64,000 nucleotides of DNA from Nansenia antarctica. Taxonomy: Eukaryota > Chordata > Actinopteri > Argentiniformes > Microstomatidae. The translations under genes were made by a program, and so were the position numbers. This document shows, piece by piece, positions 1 to 11,500 of the stretch (its first letter is position 1; each line of letters opens with the position of its first letter). The notes beneath the pieces were generated by a model. That model was not told where the DNA came from. It made no database searches and saw only the letters and a program-made list of their open reading frames with translations. Where the stretch lies: contig OZ022342.1 in assembly GCA_963989245.1 (NCBI GenBank), positions 53,460,817 through 53,524,816 of the forward strand, given 5' to 3'.

Positions 1-12
1 AAAAATGAGTCT

Positions 13-140
13 GATGGAGGTAGAAATCAGATGACGGGCTCATCGTAGTGCATGGAATGGAATGAGGTAATGGTAAGAGACCATTCCTCATTTTATCCCA
101 TGCATTACAATGAGCCCGTCATCTGATTTCTACCTCCATC
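13..140. repeat. Palindromic MITE, copy 1
   Basis: The two ends are near-perfect inverted repeats: about 31 bp at 13-43 (GATGGAGGTAGAAATCAGAT and onward) pairs with 110-140. The inner part also pairs imperfectly around a short loop near 75-85. No coding capacity. A second copy of the same family lies at 52570-52698 and a one-armed remnant at 292-356, so this is a dispersed family and not a chance hairpin. No clear target-site duplication was seen, so the superfamily is left open. Confidence 0.75.
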
Positions 141-291
141 TAGCTTGTGACTGAATGCATAGCTTAGATAAGATCCAAGAGAATGGTACAAGTTTACTTG
201 TAAAAGGGCACATTTGAACTGGTACAATAGATTTGAAATCATGTTGTTTCCATGTGGTCATGACATGGCAAACTTGTGAACCAGGGGAGGG

Positions 292-356
292 TGGTGGGAG
301 CAGAAATCGGACATTTGGGACAATCGGTCATTGTAATGTATGGTATGGAATGAGAA
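292..356. repeat. Partial MITE arm, same family as 13-140
   Basis: Contains the family signature AGAAATCGGA followed by a CATTGTAATG...GGAATGAG stretch, in the same order as in the left arm of the copies at 13 and 52570. The right arm is missing. It abuts the decayed L2 fragment that follows. Confidence 0.5.
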
Positions 357-359
357 AGA

Positions 360-905
360 GTATCATGCAGTATGTCCAAAACTCAGCTGCCAGGGTTCTC
401 ACACACACCAAGCCGTGGCAGCACACCAACCCCACCCTCATCGACCTCCACTGGCTTCCGGTCAAGTCCCTCCTACAAAATCCTTCTCCTCACTTTCATG
501 CCCGTGCCCCCCAGTACTTCTCTGACCTCCTCCGCCCACATGCCCCTCTCTGGAACCTGCGGTCCTCAGACTCAGGCCTGCTCGCTACCCCCTGCACCAA
601 CCTGCGAACCTTCGGGGACAGAGCATTCAGTGTGGTAGCCCCCTCTCTCTGAACTCTCTCCCTGCGGTGATCTGCAACATCCCCACCCTGGACGCCTTTA
701 AAACAGCCCTCAAATCCCACCTGTTTGCCCAGGCCTTCGGCCTCTTGTTTAATTGTGGTTTTTGTTTGCCTGACTGTGTGTTTGACAGTTTCTTGTTATT
801 TTCTTGTCTCTCTGCAAAGCGACCTTGGGTCCCCTGAAAGGAGCTATATACATTTATGTTGTTATATGCTGTTATAATATAATAATGATAATAATAATAA
901 CAATA
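360..905 (+). mobile_element. 5'-truncated, decayed L2-like LINE 3' end
   Basis: Translation of 366-650 gives the C-terminal part of an L2/CR1-group reverse transcriptase protein: QNSAARVL, then DLHWLPVKS, then FGDRAFSVVAPSL. The frame is broken near 480 (loss inside the expected LLLTYKAL-type stretch) and again near 650, where the following LWNSLP-like segment continues in another frame. The tail near 815-905 has the GCGACCTTGGGT...GGAGCTATATA signature and an ATA/ATAATA-rich end typical of fish L2 3' termini. It is an old, non-functional insertion. Confidence 0.75.
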
Positions 906-3287
906 AATCCTCCTTATTGTATTCCTTGCATAACCAATTCTGCCTCCGCCAGCCTGGTTCACTGAATAATTCCACCAGCCTCTCCTGCATTGAATGTGGA
1001 GCAGTAAGGCAGGCTTTAAGTGGTCTCTGGACGAGAAGAGCAACAGCAGATCTATTCTTAATGGCAGAGTGATGTGGCGATTGCGCGCCTATGAAGGAGA
1101 CTCGTTCATTAGAGCATCTAATCTGTTGTGAAGGTAAGCAGTTTCAATGCTGAGGTGTCAGTAATGGGATAAGGCTGCTTGCCCACACTCTACTTTACTT
1201 ACTCAGTCTGAAGAGAGAGAGCATCACTTAATAAACACCCTATTGTTGCCAGCAGGCCTGGCCTGAGTCATAGAAAAGAGACAGTGACCTCTGTGGTCGT
1301 CCTTGCCTTCTGCATATTTGACAGTTGAGATTGATGGAGCCGACGGCTGGCTCCTACCAGAGATGTTGTGACTATGCATCCCAGGCTGAGTGTGTTGGCT
1401 GAGAGTCACTGCAGTCTACTGTGGACTCGTGTTTACTTTAATTGCCATGGTTCGGAAATTGTCTATTTAGGTGATATTATACCTGGTTCTTCTGCCCATC
1501 AAACACCAAGGGTTCTATGTGTTCTGTGTCAGCGGGAACAGGTGAAATGACCACAGTGCTGGAGGGCTGTCTCACCAGCACTCAGGTGGGTGGAGTACCG
1601 GTAATTGAGGTGTGTTCATGACAATGCCATCAGTTGCACTCTGAAATTCGGGCACTAAAAGAAATAGCACTAATATTTCAGACACACCCTGCCACCGTCT
1701 GTGTCTTTGCTTTAAGACAGCGTTTTTAGCAGTTAAAATATAGACCTAAGTTCAGTTTAACATAATTATGCTCAATTCAAATAATTGTAGTTGATTGTTT
1801 AAAGGACAGTGAATGTCCACCATGCTGGGTGTCTGAGTTGTATTTTCATAGGTAGAGGGAAAAGCATATGTATACACTTTCAGGATGACATACTTGACAA
1901 GAACAAGTCAGAGTCTGCTAAACAAAATTCCCGCCTGGATTCTGTGTGAGTGATGAATACTGAAAAAGCACAACAGTCACACTTAAACCCTCTCTGTTTC
2001 GAGCCTCTACATACACACACCCACTACATCATCTCGAAAACCCTCAACCAGCTCCCCCACCCTGTTACAACATATGGTTGAGTTTGAAACAACCGACCAT
2101 GTTTTGATTGGAAACAAAACATTTACATCTCATATTTTCAGGACAACTTTTTTTAATCAGAATAAACTGAGGAAATACAGTCATTCATTGACATTGACAG
2201 TGTGTTGTGTATTTGAAGTAAAAAAAAACAAGTTACAAGTTAAAACCCCCCAAAACATAGCATATCATCACCCACTACTTTCCATCAAATAGTTGGTTTC
2301 CAGAAAATGTACACTGAAGTTATCTAGAAATTGCCACATGTCAACAGGACATAGACCGTTTCTGTCTGTCTCCCCCCTGAGGGCCATCCTGTGTGTCCAG
2401 GGGCTGGCGGAATAAGGATGAGAGAGCAGCTCATTTCTCCCCCTGGATGTTTAACGTGTCATTTCCTAGAATGAGCTGACCAATCATGTGGAAATTCAAA
2501 TTCCCTGTCATTAACTTCGGCCATTTTAACAGCGTTTATCATAGACCATGGAGAGCAGTGATGACCAGTGTACCATGTTAGAATTCACGTGTAGGTGGTT
2601 TGACCGTCAAAACAGAGCTTGGCTACCATGAGTAATAGGTTCTGCATGTGCACCCCGATTCACTATTGGCAAATGTCCCCCCTTCCCTCACTGAGACCAT
2701 CTGTGCACCCATGCATTGCTGTTGCTAAGGCGTGACTCTTATGCCAACTTATTACAACAATTGTGTCACAGTGATCACCTCATGGGAGCAAATGTTCAGA
2801 AATAATTGTAAGGAAAGAGGGGGCTTTGTGAAAAATGAACTCTGAATTTAGGAGAAACTGCAGTTGTGCTATTCTGAATCGTATTATTCCTTGTAGGGCC
2901 GCTCCTCAGATGAAGTGAGACTTCTTCCCTATAATGAAGAGTAATGGATGAGTATTAGCATGGTGGCTAAAGAAATAGTCACAGATAACTGCATGCGGTG
3001 AATGGCGGCTTTAGAGAGTTAAACGCTGTAAACTGGACTCTAAGCCGTTTCCCAAACACTGTGGTGGATTAGGCGCTTGCATTCATTAACATGTAATGCC
3101 AAACGCAACGCTGTGAGAACTCTGAAGAAAAGCGAGCTGTTTTTACTCTCCAAATAGATCTGGACATTTGCCTTGGCTGGAGCCAAGTTTCCCTTTTTAC
3201 TATCCTGAGCTCACAAGAAGCCCCCGGCCAAGGGGTTTATAGAAATAAGAAGAAATAAAAGAATCACACTTGACAAAGTTAAACTGG
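906..3287. other. No gene recognised
   Basis: Only short open frames (72 codons at most), none with recognisable domain content. No structured RNA or transposon ends were found. AT-rich, unassigned. Confidence 0.5.
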
Positions 3288-3400
3288 ATGAATGAATGAA
3301 TGAATGAATGGTCTTTATTGTCATTAATACAGTACAGGTACCATACAACGAAATGTAGGAGGGGGGGCTCCCCTGGTGCTTGGAAAAAAGACTAAAAACA
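3288..3400 (-). repeat. Retroposon 3' tail with (GAAT)n
   Basis: On the minus strand the segment reads TTTCGTTGTATGG...TGACAATAAAGAC followed by a (CATT)n tail. The same TTTCGTTGT...TGACAATAA signature with a pentanucleotide tail occurs at 47326-47420. This is a recurrent type of teleost retroposon terminus. I cannot say whether the source is a LINE or a SINE. Confidence 0.5.
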
Positions 3401-4134
3401 AGAGAGCCAAGGGTAAAATAAAAAAGAGAAAAGAACTGGTTGACATAAATAAAGGCTATGTACACTATCTACTATACTATACTACTATACTATACAATAA
3501 AACACTGTGCTGTACACTATGCTATTCTATAAATATCCTAACTTTTTCCTATATCTGAACCTTATGTACACATGGTAACAACCATGTAATGACTATGTAA
3601 TAACCTTATACGTGCATTTGGATCCTATGTTCCTTTTGTGTACTTGTCACTCTTTTGCACATTTACTTTTTTTACTTTGGAGATGAAACAGCTTTAGTTG
3701 TTGAAGCATCAGCTATATACACATTGTACGTCGTCTTATAAGATTTTGGCGATGAAAGAGTAAAGGTTTTGGTTTCAAGCATGTGTTACTTTGCTTTATT
3801 TATTTCATCATCTGCAAATGTCTTATCTTGTGAGTTCCCTATTGAAATTCTGTCAATTAAATGTGCATGTGCTGTATCTCCTCTTACGAAAGCTCCTCAA
3901 TAACTTGCCTTGCTTCTAGGCATTTAGCCTTCTGGCAAACCTCCGTTGGGTATAAATTAAAACAAACTTCTCTGGGGTGAGGATCTGATTTTTATCTGTG
4001 TTCTGCCTGAGCTGCTTATGCTGATGAATAAATATTTATCTTGTATTGACGCAAGCCTTTAGTTGTGAGAACAGTTTGTCCTCTGTGTTGTATGATGAAG
4101 TGTGTGTTCATATTTTGCTGGTTGTTTGTTTATT

Positions 4135-4135
4135 A

Positions 4136-4172
<37 letters not shown>

Positions 4173-4182
4173 TGTGTCTGTG
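4135..4182. repeat. (TG)n microsatellite
   Basis: Uninterrupted TG dinucleotides to about 4171, then two TCTG interruptions. Confidence 0.9.
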
Positions 4183-4361
4183 CAACAATTTTTTTTATTC
4201 CATTTAGAAAACAAAACTTATTTTGTCAGAATAAATGGCTGATGTTTATCCTAAACCCTAGGGAAATAATTATCTGAGTGGTGGAATGAATAATATTTAT
4301 GTTGTTGATCCTGAAATATAGAAAACATTAACTTTCATCCTTTTTCTCTTATCTCATAAAG

Positions 4362-4600
4362 AAGAAGAAGAAGAAGAAGAAGAAGAAGAAGAAGAAGAAA
4401 TACTTTTATTGATCCCAAAGGGGAAATTATCCTGGAGCAGTTAGGGGTTAAGTGTCTTGCTCAAGGGCACACCGGCGGTAGTGGTGGATAGATACCTTAG
4501 ATATGATGCCAGCAACCTGCCAGTTACAAGCTCACATCCGGCTACCTAATGGGGTGGGGATTGAACTAGTGACCTTCCGATTGATGGCAGGTCTGTCTAA
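4362..4600 (-). mobile_element. tRNA-type SINE, minus strand
   Basis: Read on the minus strand, a B-box-like AGTTCAATCCC lies at about 4560. It is followed by a body containing GTGCCCTTGAGCAAGACACT and a terminus GGGATCAATAAAAGTATT with a (TTC)n tail, seen as (AAG)n on the plus strand at 4362-4399. This order of tRNA-like promoter, body and simple-repeat tail fits common teleost SINEs. The A box is not clear. Confidence 0.6.
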
Positions 4601-7217
4601 CCTGGTCTGGCATAATGTGTGCACTGTTTAACAGTGACTTGCTGTCTGAGGCCAGGTAGGAAGTTTCTATTGAGCCTTCCCCTGCCATCCACCCCTGTTG
4701 CCCTCATCCCTGTCTCTCACTCAAATGATAATAATAGTAGACGGCACTACTGTACATTAAGTCCATCCGTCTATCACCCTGTTTCTCTAGAAAATCAAAA
4801 ATGGCTTCTGATGCAATGCTAGTTTCAGCAATAGTACATAAAACAAACATAAAGGGCAGATGACAAGAGATGTCTATAGGCAGGACCCAGCTCTGCCTAT
4901 CCTATTTGTTTTTCTTCTTTTATGCCAATATGCATTTGCATTTGTTATTTGAGTGCAATATAAACTGCATTTGATGGGAAAGGCAGCGAAGCTCTGTGTA
5001 GAAACACAGCCTGCCTTGCATTGAGTTTGAAGGGCAGGAAAGGCACACAGCTCCACTGCCTTTCCTCTGGCCTCCTTGCACATGTTATACCAGATCACCG
5101 CAAATCTGGGAAGTAGCAGTTCAAAAATAGATTTTAGAATGCAGAAGAAACATGAAGATGACTATCATTACTGATAAAGTACATTATTATGCTCTGAGAA
5201 TACATGTTCATGTATGTACTTTCTTTCTTCTTTATTGTCCTGGTTCTCTTTTTTTCTGTACAGTGTCCTTGAGTTTGAGAATATCAAATCTATTAATGTT
5301 ATTGTTATTATTATGATGATTATTATTAATATTATTATAGTTTTGCCTTACCAAATGCTATATCTCATGTTCTATAGAACTACAGTATGGCATGGGAACG
5401 ATCAAAGCACACAAAAGCAGCAAGTCATGAAACTTTCCAACACAGAGCTGCACAAGAACCTAAAATAGTTCCTATAATTAATCAGTATGAGATATCAAAT
5501 TGTTAGCTTACTCAGGAAGCTGAACTGAGCTGAACTGAATCTGCAGCTAAAGTAAGTGGCTAGAACTTGACAAGCTCTTAGAGATGTCGTCTAGCTTGTC
5601 AACTGTCTCTGACTGAAAACAGTGCAGGTGGAGAGAACACCCAGTCCACATCTACAGTATCTGATTGACAGCATCAAGGTCTTGATACGTCAGAGAGATG
5701 CGAGAGCGAGGGAAGAAAAACTGTCAAATCCAAGAACATAAACAACAAAGGGAGGAGTACCGGTGACTTGAGAATGAGATAGCAGCTGCTTCTGGGGACA
5801 GGGAACAAGAACTACCTTTCAACAACTGGATCTCAAAATCAAAAGTCGCAAAGGAGACTAGGAGAAGCTGTCAAAGTCTGTTGTCGTGTGTCAGATGCCT
5901 CACAGTGTCTTTGTTGGGGCATTTTCCTACCTGCTGTAAATGCACCATTATATGTAAAAATATATTAAAAAAACATTCTTAAATAATATCACCACTCATG
6001 TTGAATACAGATGGACGTACAGTCGCTGGCAAATGTATTGGATTTCTTAGAGGAGGTGCAAAAGCTATTGATTGCAAATCAATGGAGTGGGCAACACTCT
6101 GCTTGTTACAGAATAATTAACTCCTAAGGGGGGGGGGATAAGAACAATGCTTTCATCCGTTTTTCAGCCGAATCAAAGACCATATTCTCCCGTATCGGGA
6201 CCTGATCAACACAACACAGGCCAGTTCCCAGAAGCACAGATACACCTTTCTTTTTCAAATATTAAAGGCATCTATTTCATGTCTGCTTCCCTGTCCTTGC
6301 AAACAGGTGGAAAGCCTGCAGTCCCATGCAATGTAATATTAATGTGGAGCGTCCTTTTAATACTGAGTTTCTGAATAGCTTCTGTATTCTCCAGCTGCAG
6401 AGTTTAGATCTCACTCACAAAGATGTTTGCCTATGGTGCAGTTTGAAAAACTCATCTTGGGCATTAGCCATTCACAATCATGAACCAAGGAGTGTGTCTC
6501 ACGAGTAAAATGCATGTATTGTATAATGTCACAGTGAATAATGTGTCTACTGTAAAGTACTGTAGAATACATACAATTCCATGTGAGATCATGTTGCCGT
6601 ATACAGTTAGTTGTTGGCCCTAGGGAAATTATAAACTAAACTATCAGTAGGCAATATCTATAATAAAGCCATTCTGTTATGTGTACTAACGCAATGTATC
6701 CAAACATGTCAGACATTGCACCAGATCATTTGTATCACAGATTTTTCATACACATACAGTTGAAATCAAATCTTTAAATCAAATCTACTGGCAAATTACC
6801 TTGCTCTTTTTTATTTAGCTATTCTGAACTTTTTGATGGGAGCTTTGATGTACCCAAGTGCAGTCATCCAAAATTAGTAGCAAAGCTTTATATTCAGAAC
6901 GAAAGAAAAAGTGTTTGAAATGAATGGAATACAATCAGAAACAACCTTGAACAGAAAGGGCTTATTTATCAAATCCCTATGGACAGTGTGACATGTTGAA
7001 CACTTCCCGGGGAAATGTTTGATGTTATTGGGGGTATTTCCACCTCGAGTGCACCATCTTGTTAGGATCGCCCCCCAAAATACACCTTATGTAAGAAAAT
7101 AGCTGCTTCCCTTCACGGGAACTGCACATGTGTAATTGTGTCAACACTGAAATGGGCAGACAGTGGGCATTATTTATTTGTCTTTTTGTTCTTTCTTTTC
7201 TTTTTCCACATCTTTTT
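4600..7217. other. No gene recognised
   Basis: Short open frames of at most 84 codons, with no domain content. The stretch 6008-6040 faintly resembles a decayed Tc1-type end, but this could not be supported. A T-rich tract (about 7180-7217) directly precedes the non-LTR retrotransposon. Confidence 0.5.
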
Positions 7218-8356
7218 CCAAGATGTGGTCCAAGGCAACGAGGAAGGAAAGGAAAGATCTAGTGATCTCTGAAGTCGTAAAGATCGAAGAGGAGTGCTAC
7301 AAAATCAGAGCCGTGGGCCAACAACAGCAAGGAAGGTGGACAACGTGGGAGGCTGTGATCAACAGAGCCATCACATGGAAGGATATGTGGAGGCTGCCCC
7401 AAGCAAGGCTGAGCTTCTCGATCAGGGCCACCTACGACACCCTTCCCAGTTCCCGGAACCTGCACCTCTGGTACGGCACAGAGGAGACCTGCCAACTCTG
7501 CAACGCCAACAACCCAAACTTGCGACACATCCTCTCTGGATGCAAGGCGGGACTGACGCAGGGTCGGTACAGATGGCGGCACGACCGGGTGCTGCGCAAA
7601 CTAGCAGAAATTCTGGAAGCACGCAGACTGGAATCAAACAAGAGCAGCCCAGTCACATCACAGCAGCGGATCCAGTTTGTCCGGCAAGGGGGAGAAAGTC
7701 AGGGCAGCAGCACGAAGCAGTGGTCCCTCCTGTCTCCTGGAGGAGAGTGGAACATGAGAGCTGACCTCGATCGACAGCTGAAGTTCCCACACGAGATCAC
7801 ATCAACCTCCCTTCGGCCAGATGTCGTACTCTGGTCTACCCCGATGAGGACAGTCATCATGGTGGAGCTGACCGTTCCATGGGAAGAGGGGATGGAGGCT
7901 GCCTTCGAGAGAAAGAAGGAAAAGTACACAGACTTGGCAGCTGCGTGCTCGCAAGCAGGGTGGAGGGCAGTCACCTATCCTGTGGAAGTTGGGTGCAGAG
8001 GCTATACAGGAACATCTACACAGCGGCTCCTGAGGTCGCTGGGGATCACAGGATCCAAGCTGAGAAAGGCGCTCAAAGACCTGGCGGAGGAGGCTGAACA
8101 AGGGAGCTTCTGGCTCTGGCTCAGAAGAAAGGACAAGGCGTGGGGGAAAGGAGGATCCTAGGGCTGGCTGCAGGGAGTGGCAGGGAGACGTCCCTGTCAC
8201 TGCTCCACCACCTTGAGATGTTCCGGGATTAAAGGAGCGAAACATCAGTGAAGGGTGGCTCCCGGCTGACGACCCTGCAGTCAGCCCACTGGCACCGTCG
8301 GAGGTGCGACAGGCAGCAATGCCCAGCAGGTATACCCACCTGTGCTTTCATCTATT
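7218..8356 (+). mobile_element. 5'-truncated copy of the REL non-LTR retrotransposon
   Basis: This segment matches 11030-12168 at a constant offset of 3,812 with no indel. Every overlapping reading frame compared on both strands translates identically, so the copies are near or at 100% identity. It holds the last part of the ORF (CCHC and endonuclease region, stop at 8159-8161) and the 195-bp 3' UTR. Its 3' end (CATCTATT) joins the 5' end of the full-length copy at 8357 without any spacer. Confidence 0.9.
7220..8161 (+). pseudogene. 3' fragment of retrotransposon ORF (CCHC + endonuclease)
   Basis: The frame encodes about 314 residues identical to the C-terminus of the protein at 8578-11973. 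It starts just inside the element, with codons for KMWSKATRKERK. It has the CQLC...H...C zinc-binding motif and the PD...E endonuclease residues, but no reverse transcriptase. The frame happens to stay open upstream into flanking T-rich DNA as far as a GTG at 7163. Those roughly 19 extra codons are not part of the element. Confidence 0.85.
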
Positions 8357-8400
8357 TAATCTGGCTTGCCAGTGACTACTGAGAAAAGAGCAGTTGGCAT

Positions 8401-8463
8401 CCAGGAAAGACTGGTGGGCTGCCAGGGAAGTCTGGCTGGCGGCAGGAAAGACTGCACCGGGGG
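8401..8463 (+). repeat. Three imperfect 21-bp tandem repeats in the 5' UTR
   Basis: Units begin at 8401, 8422 and 8443, each starting with a (C)CAGGRAAG(A/T)CTG-like core, at a period of exactly 21 bp. They lie between the element's 5' end and the first ATG. The short G/C-rich inverted segments around them (CTGCCAG / CTGGCTGGC) could fold. Confidence 0.65.
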
Positions 8464-8577
8464 TGGCGGGGCTAGTTACCCTTTAAACACGTCCTTGTAG
8501 CCTTGCTACAGGGACTCCCCAAACTAACTACAAGCAAAATAAGGAAAAAACAACCCGGCGGTCCACCGAGAGGCGGG

Positions 8578-11500
8578 ATGGAAGATGGACCAATCACGAC
8601 AGATAACACGGTAACGACTGGAACGGCAACGACTAACGATCAAAGGATCCTGAGAGAATGCAGCTGTGGGTGGTCCAAAGTAACAACCTACTTGGGCCTG
8701 CGGATCCACCAGGGGAGGACAAAATGCGGCGGCAGCTATCAGATGCAAACTTGCACTGCGCCAGCAGGTCAGACAAGGAGGAATCAGAGCCAGGTTGAGC
8801 ACCACAGTGCTACTGATCCCACCATTGCATCCGGTGAGAGAGAGCAAGAACAGCCTCCCCAGCAGGATTTGCAACCACATCTGCACGACCCACAACAGGA
8901 GCATCAGAGCAGAACGCCAGGTAGAGAATCCACCAAGGAAACCCCAGAGAAGCCAGACCGGAAACCCAAGATCAGGTGGCCAAAGGCCAGCGACAAGGAT
9001 TCATGGAGAAGCTTCGACGAAAGCTTACATACCACCCTCCAGAACAGTCTAAGAGGCAGCACAACGTCCAAGCTGAACATCTTCGGCCATATCATCTATG
9101 AGGAAGGCAAGGGAAGATTTGGAGAGATGCCTCAGAGGAGGACCGTTCCTAGGCAGAGCGGGAGACGGGAGAGAGAAATCCTCCAGCTGGTAAAGGAGCG
9201 GCGACGTTTGCGGAAGGCATGGAGGAGAGCTGAGGAAGAGGAGAAGGAGGGCTTGCAGAACCTCTGGAGTCAGATCAGAACCAGACTCACCCACCTGAGG
9301 CGAGCTGAAAGGATCAGGAAACGTAGAAGCAACAAGGAAAAGGCAAGGACGAACTTCTTCCGGGACCCGTTCAAGTACGCCCGGGGTTTGCTTGAGGAGA
9401 CGAAATCGGGGAAGCTGCAGACCACCGAGCAGGAGCTGGAGGAACACATCAAGGACCAGCTCAGTGACAGCCAAAAGGAGAGTCCCCTTGGTTCCCCAGG
9501 GCACGTACCGCTCCCACCCGAGCCCTCTTCTCAGTTTGACACCACACCCCCCAGATGGTCTGAAGTTAAGCAGGCGGTGGAGCATGCGAGAGCTGCATCT
9601 GCACCCGGACCAAATGGCGTCTCCTATAGGGTATACAAGAACTGCCCAATGACCCTGAAGCTTTTGTGGAGACTAATGGGCATTGCCTGGAAAACAGAAT
9701 CCATCCCTTCAGCATGGAGCAGAGCAGTCACTACCTTCATCCCGAAAGAGAAAGACTCCCATAACATCAGCCAATTCAGAGGCATAGCCTTATTGAATGT
9801 GGAGGGGAAGATCTTCTTCTCAGTGATGGCAAAGCGCATGACCAGCTACCTCCTGGCAAACAATTACATCGACACCAGCTGTCAGAAGGCAGGCGTCCCA
9901 GGATTTCCTGGCTGCGTGGAGCACTCGGCTATGATCTGGGAACAGATCCAGACAGCGAAGCGGAGCAAATCAGACCTGCACGTCGTTTGGCTGGACCTTG
10001 CAAATGCATATGGGTCTGTTCCCCACCAGCTCATCCATTTTGCCCTCAAATTCTTCCACATACCACCGTGCATCCAGAGCCTACTAGCAACCTACTTTAA
10101 CAACTTCCATGTATGCTACACAACCCAGGAGTTCTCAACGTGTTGGCACCGGCTGGAGAAAGGGATAGCGATGGGTTGTTCGATCTCCCCCATCCTTTTC
10201 ACAGCAGCGTTTGAGATCATCCTAATCGGCGGAAGACAGATGGTCCGAGGAATCAGATCCCAGTCAGGTCTGCGACTCCCAGCCCTACGGAGCTATATGG
10301 ATGATGTCACCACACTCCTTCAGACAGCAGCGTGCACAGCGAGACTTCTGAAGAGGTTTGAGGAGCTCCTAACATGGGCCCGGATGAGGATAAAACCAAC
10401 TAAGTCCCGCAGTCTCTCAATCAGGAAAGGAGTCCGGAATGACAACATCTCTTTCTCAGTGGATGGCGAGAAGATCCCGCTGCTAGTGGACCATCCTGTG
10501 CGAAGCCTCGGAAGGCTTTACACGGCTGACCTTTCTGACAAGCACATGGCTTCTTCTGTCACTTCCCAGCTCTTGGACGGCCTGAAGAAGATCGACCAAA
10601 GCCTCCTGCCAGGGAAATTCAAGGTGTGGTGTTACCAGTTCACCTTATACCAACGTCTCATGTGGCCCCTGAAGTTGTGTGACATCACTTTAACAACAGT
10701 GCTGAAGTTGGACGCAAAAGCCAACAACTACATCCGCAAGTGGCTGGGCCTTCCCCGCTGCCTCACTAATACAGCGCTGTTTGGAAGAACCACACTGAAG
10801 CTCCCACTGAAATCCATCAGCCTGGGCTATAAACAGGAGAAAGTGAGACTCGTGTTCGAGCTGAGAGACTCACCCGACCCGTTTGTCCAACACAGCAAGG
10901 CCCAGGTTCGCACAGGACGCAAGTGGGATGCCACGCAGGCAGTTGACCAGGCCATCAATCGCTTGAAACACCAGGAGATCGTCGGGGTGCTGCAGCCAGG
11001 CAGGACTGGTTTTGGATGGGGATCAGCACCCAAGATGTGGTCCAAGGCAACGAGGAAGGAAAGGAAAGATCTAGTGATCTCTGAAGTCGTAAAGATCGAA
11101 GAGGAGTGCTACAAAATCAGAGCCGTGGGCCAACAACAGCAAGGAAGGTGGACAACGTGGGAGGCTGTGATCAACAGAGCCATCACATGGAAGGATATGT
11201 GGAGGCTGCCCCAAGCAAGGCTGAGCTTCTCGATCAGGGCCACCTACGACACCCTTCCCAGTTCCCGGAACCTGCACCTCTGGTACGGCACAGAGGAGAC
11301 CTGCCAACTCTGCAACGCCAACAACCCAAACTTGCGACACATCCTCTCTGGATGCAAGGCGGGACTGACGCAGGGTCGGTACAGATGGCGGCACGACCGG
11401 GTGCTGCGCAAACTAGCAGAAATTCTGGAAGCACGCAGACTGGAATCAAACAAGAGCAGCCCAGTCACATCACAGCAGCGGATCCAGTTTGTCCGGCAAG

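Noticed and set aside
6008..6130. Tc1-type transposon end
   Set aside because: A short resemblance (CAGTCGCTGGCAAATGTATT) without a partner end, transposase or TA duplication.
7163..7219. N-terminal extension of the truncated retrotransposon frame as a fusion gene
   Set aside because: The extra codons come from T-rich flanking DNA and begin at GTG. No promoter or conserved content.
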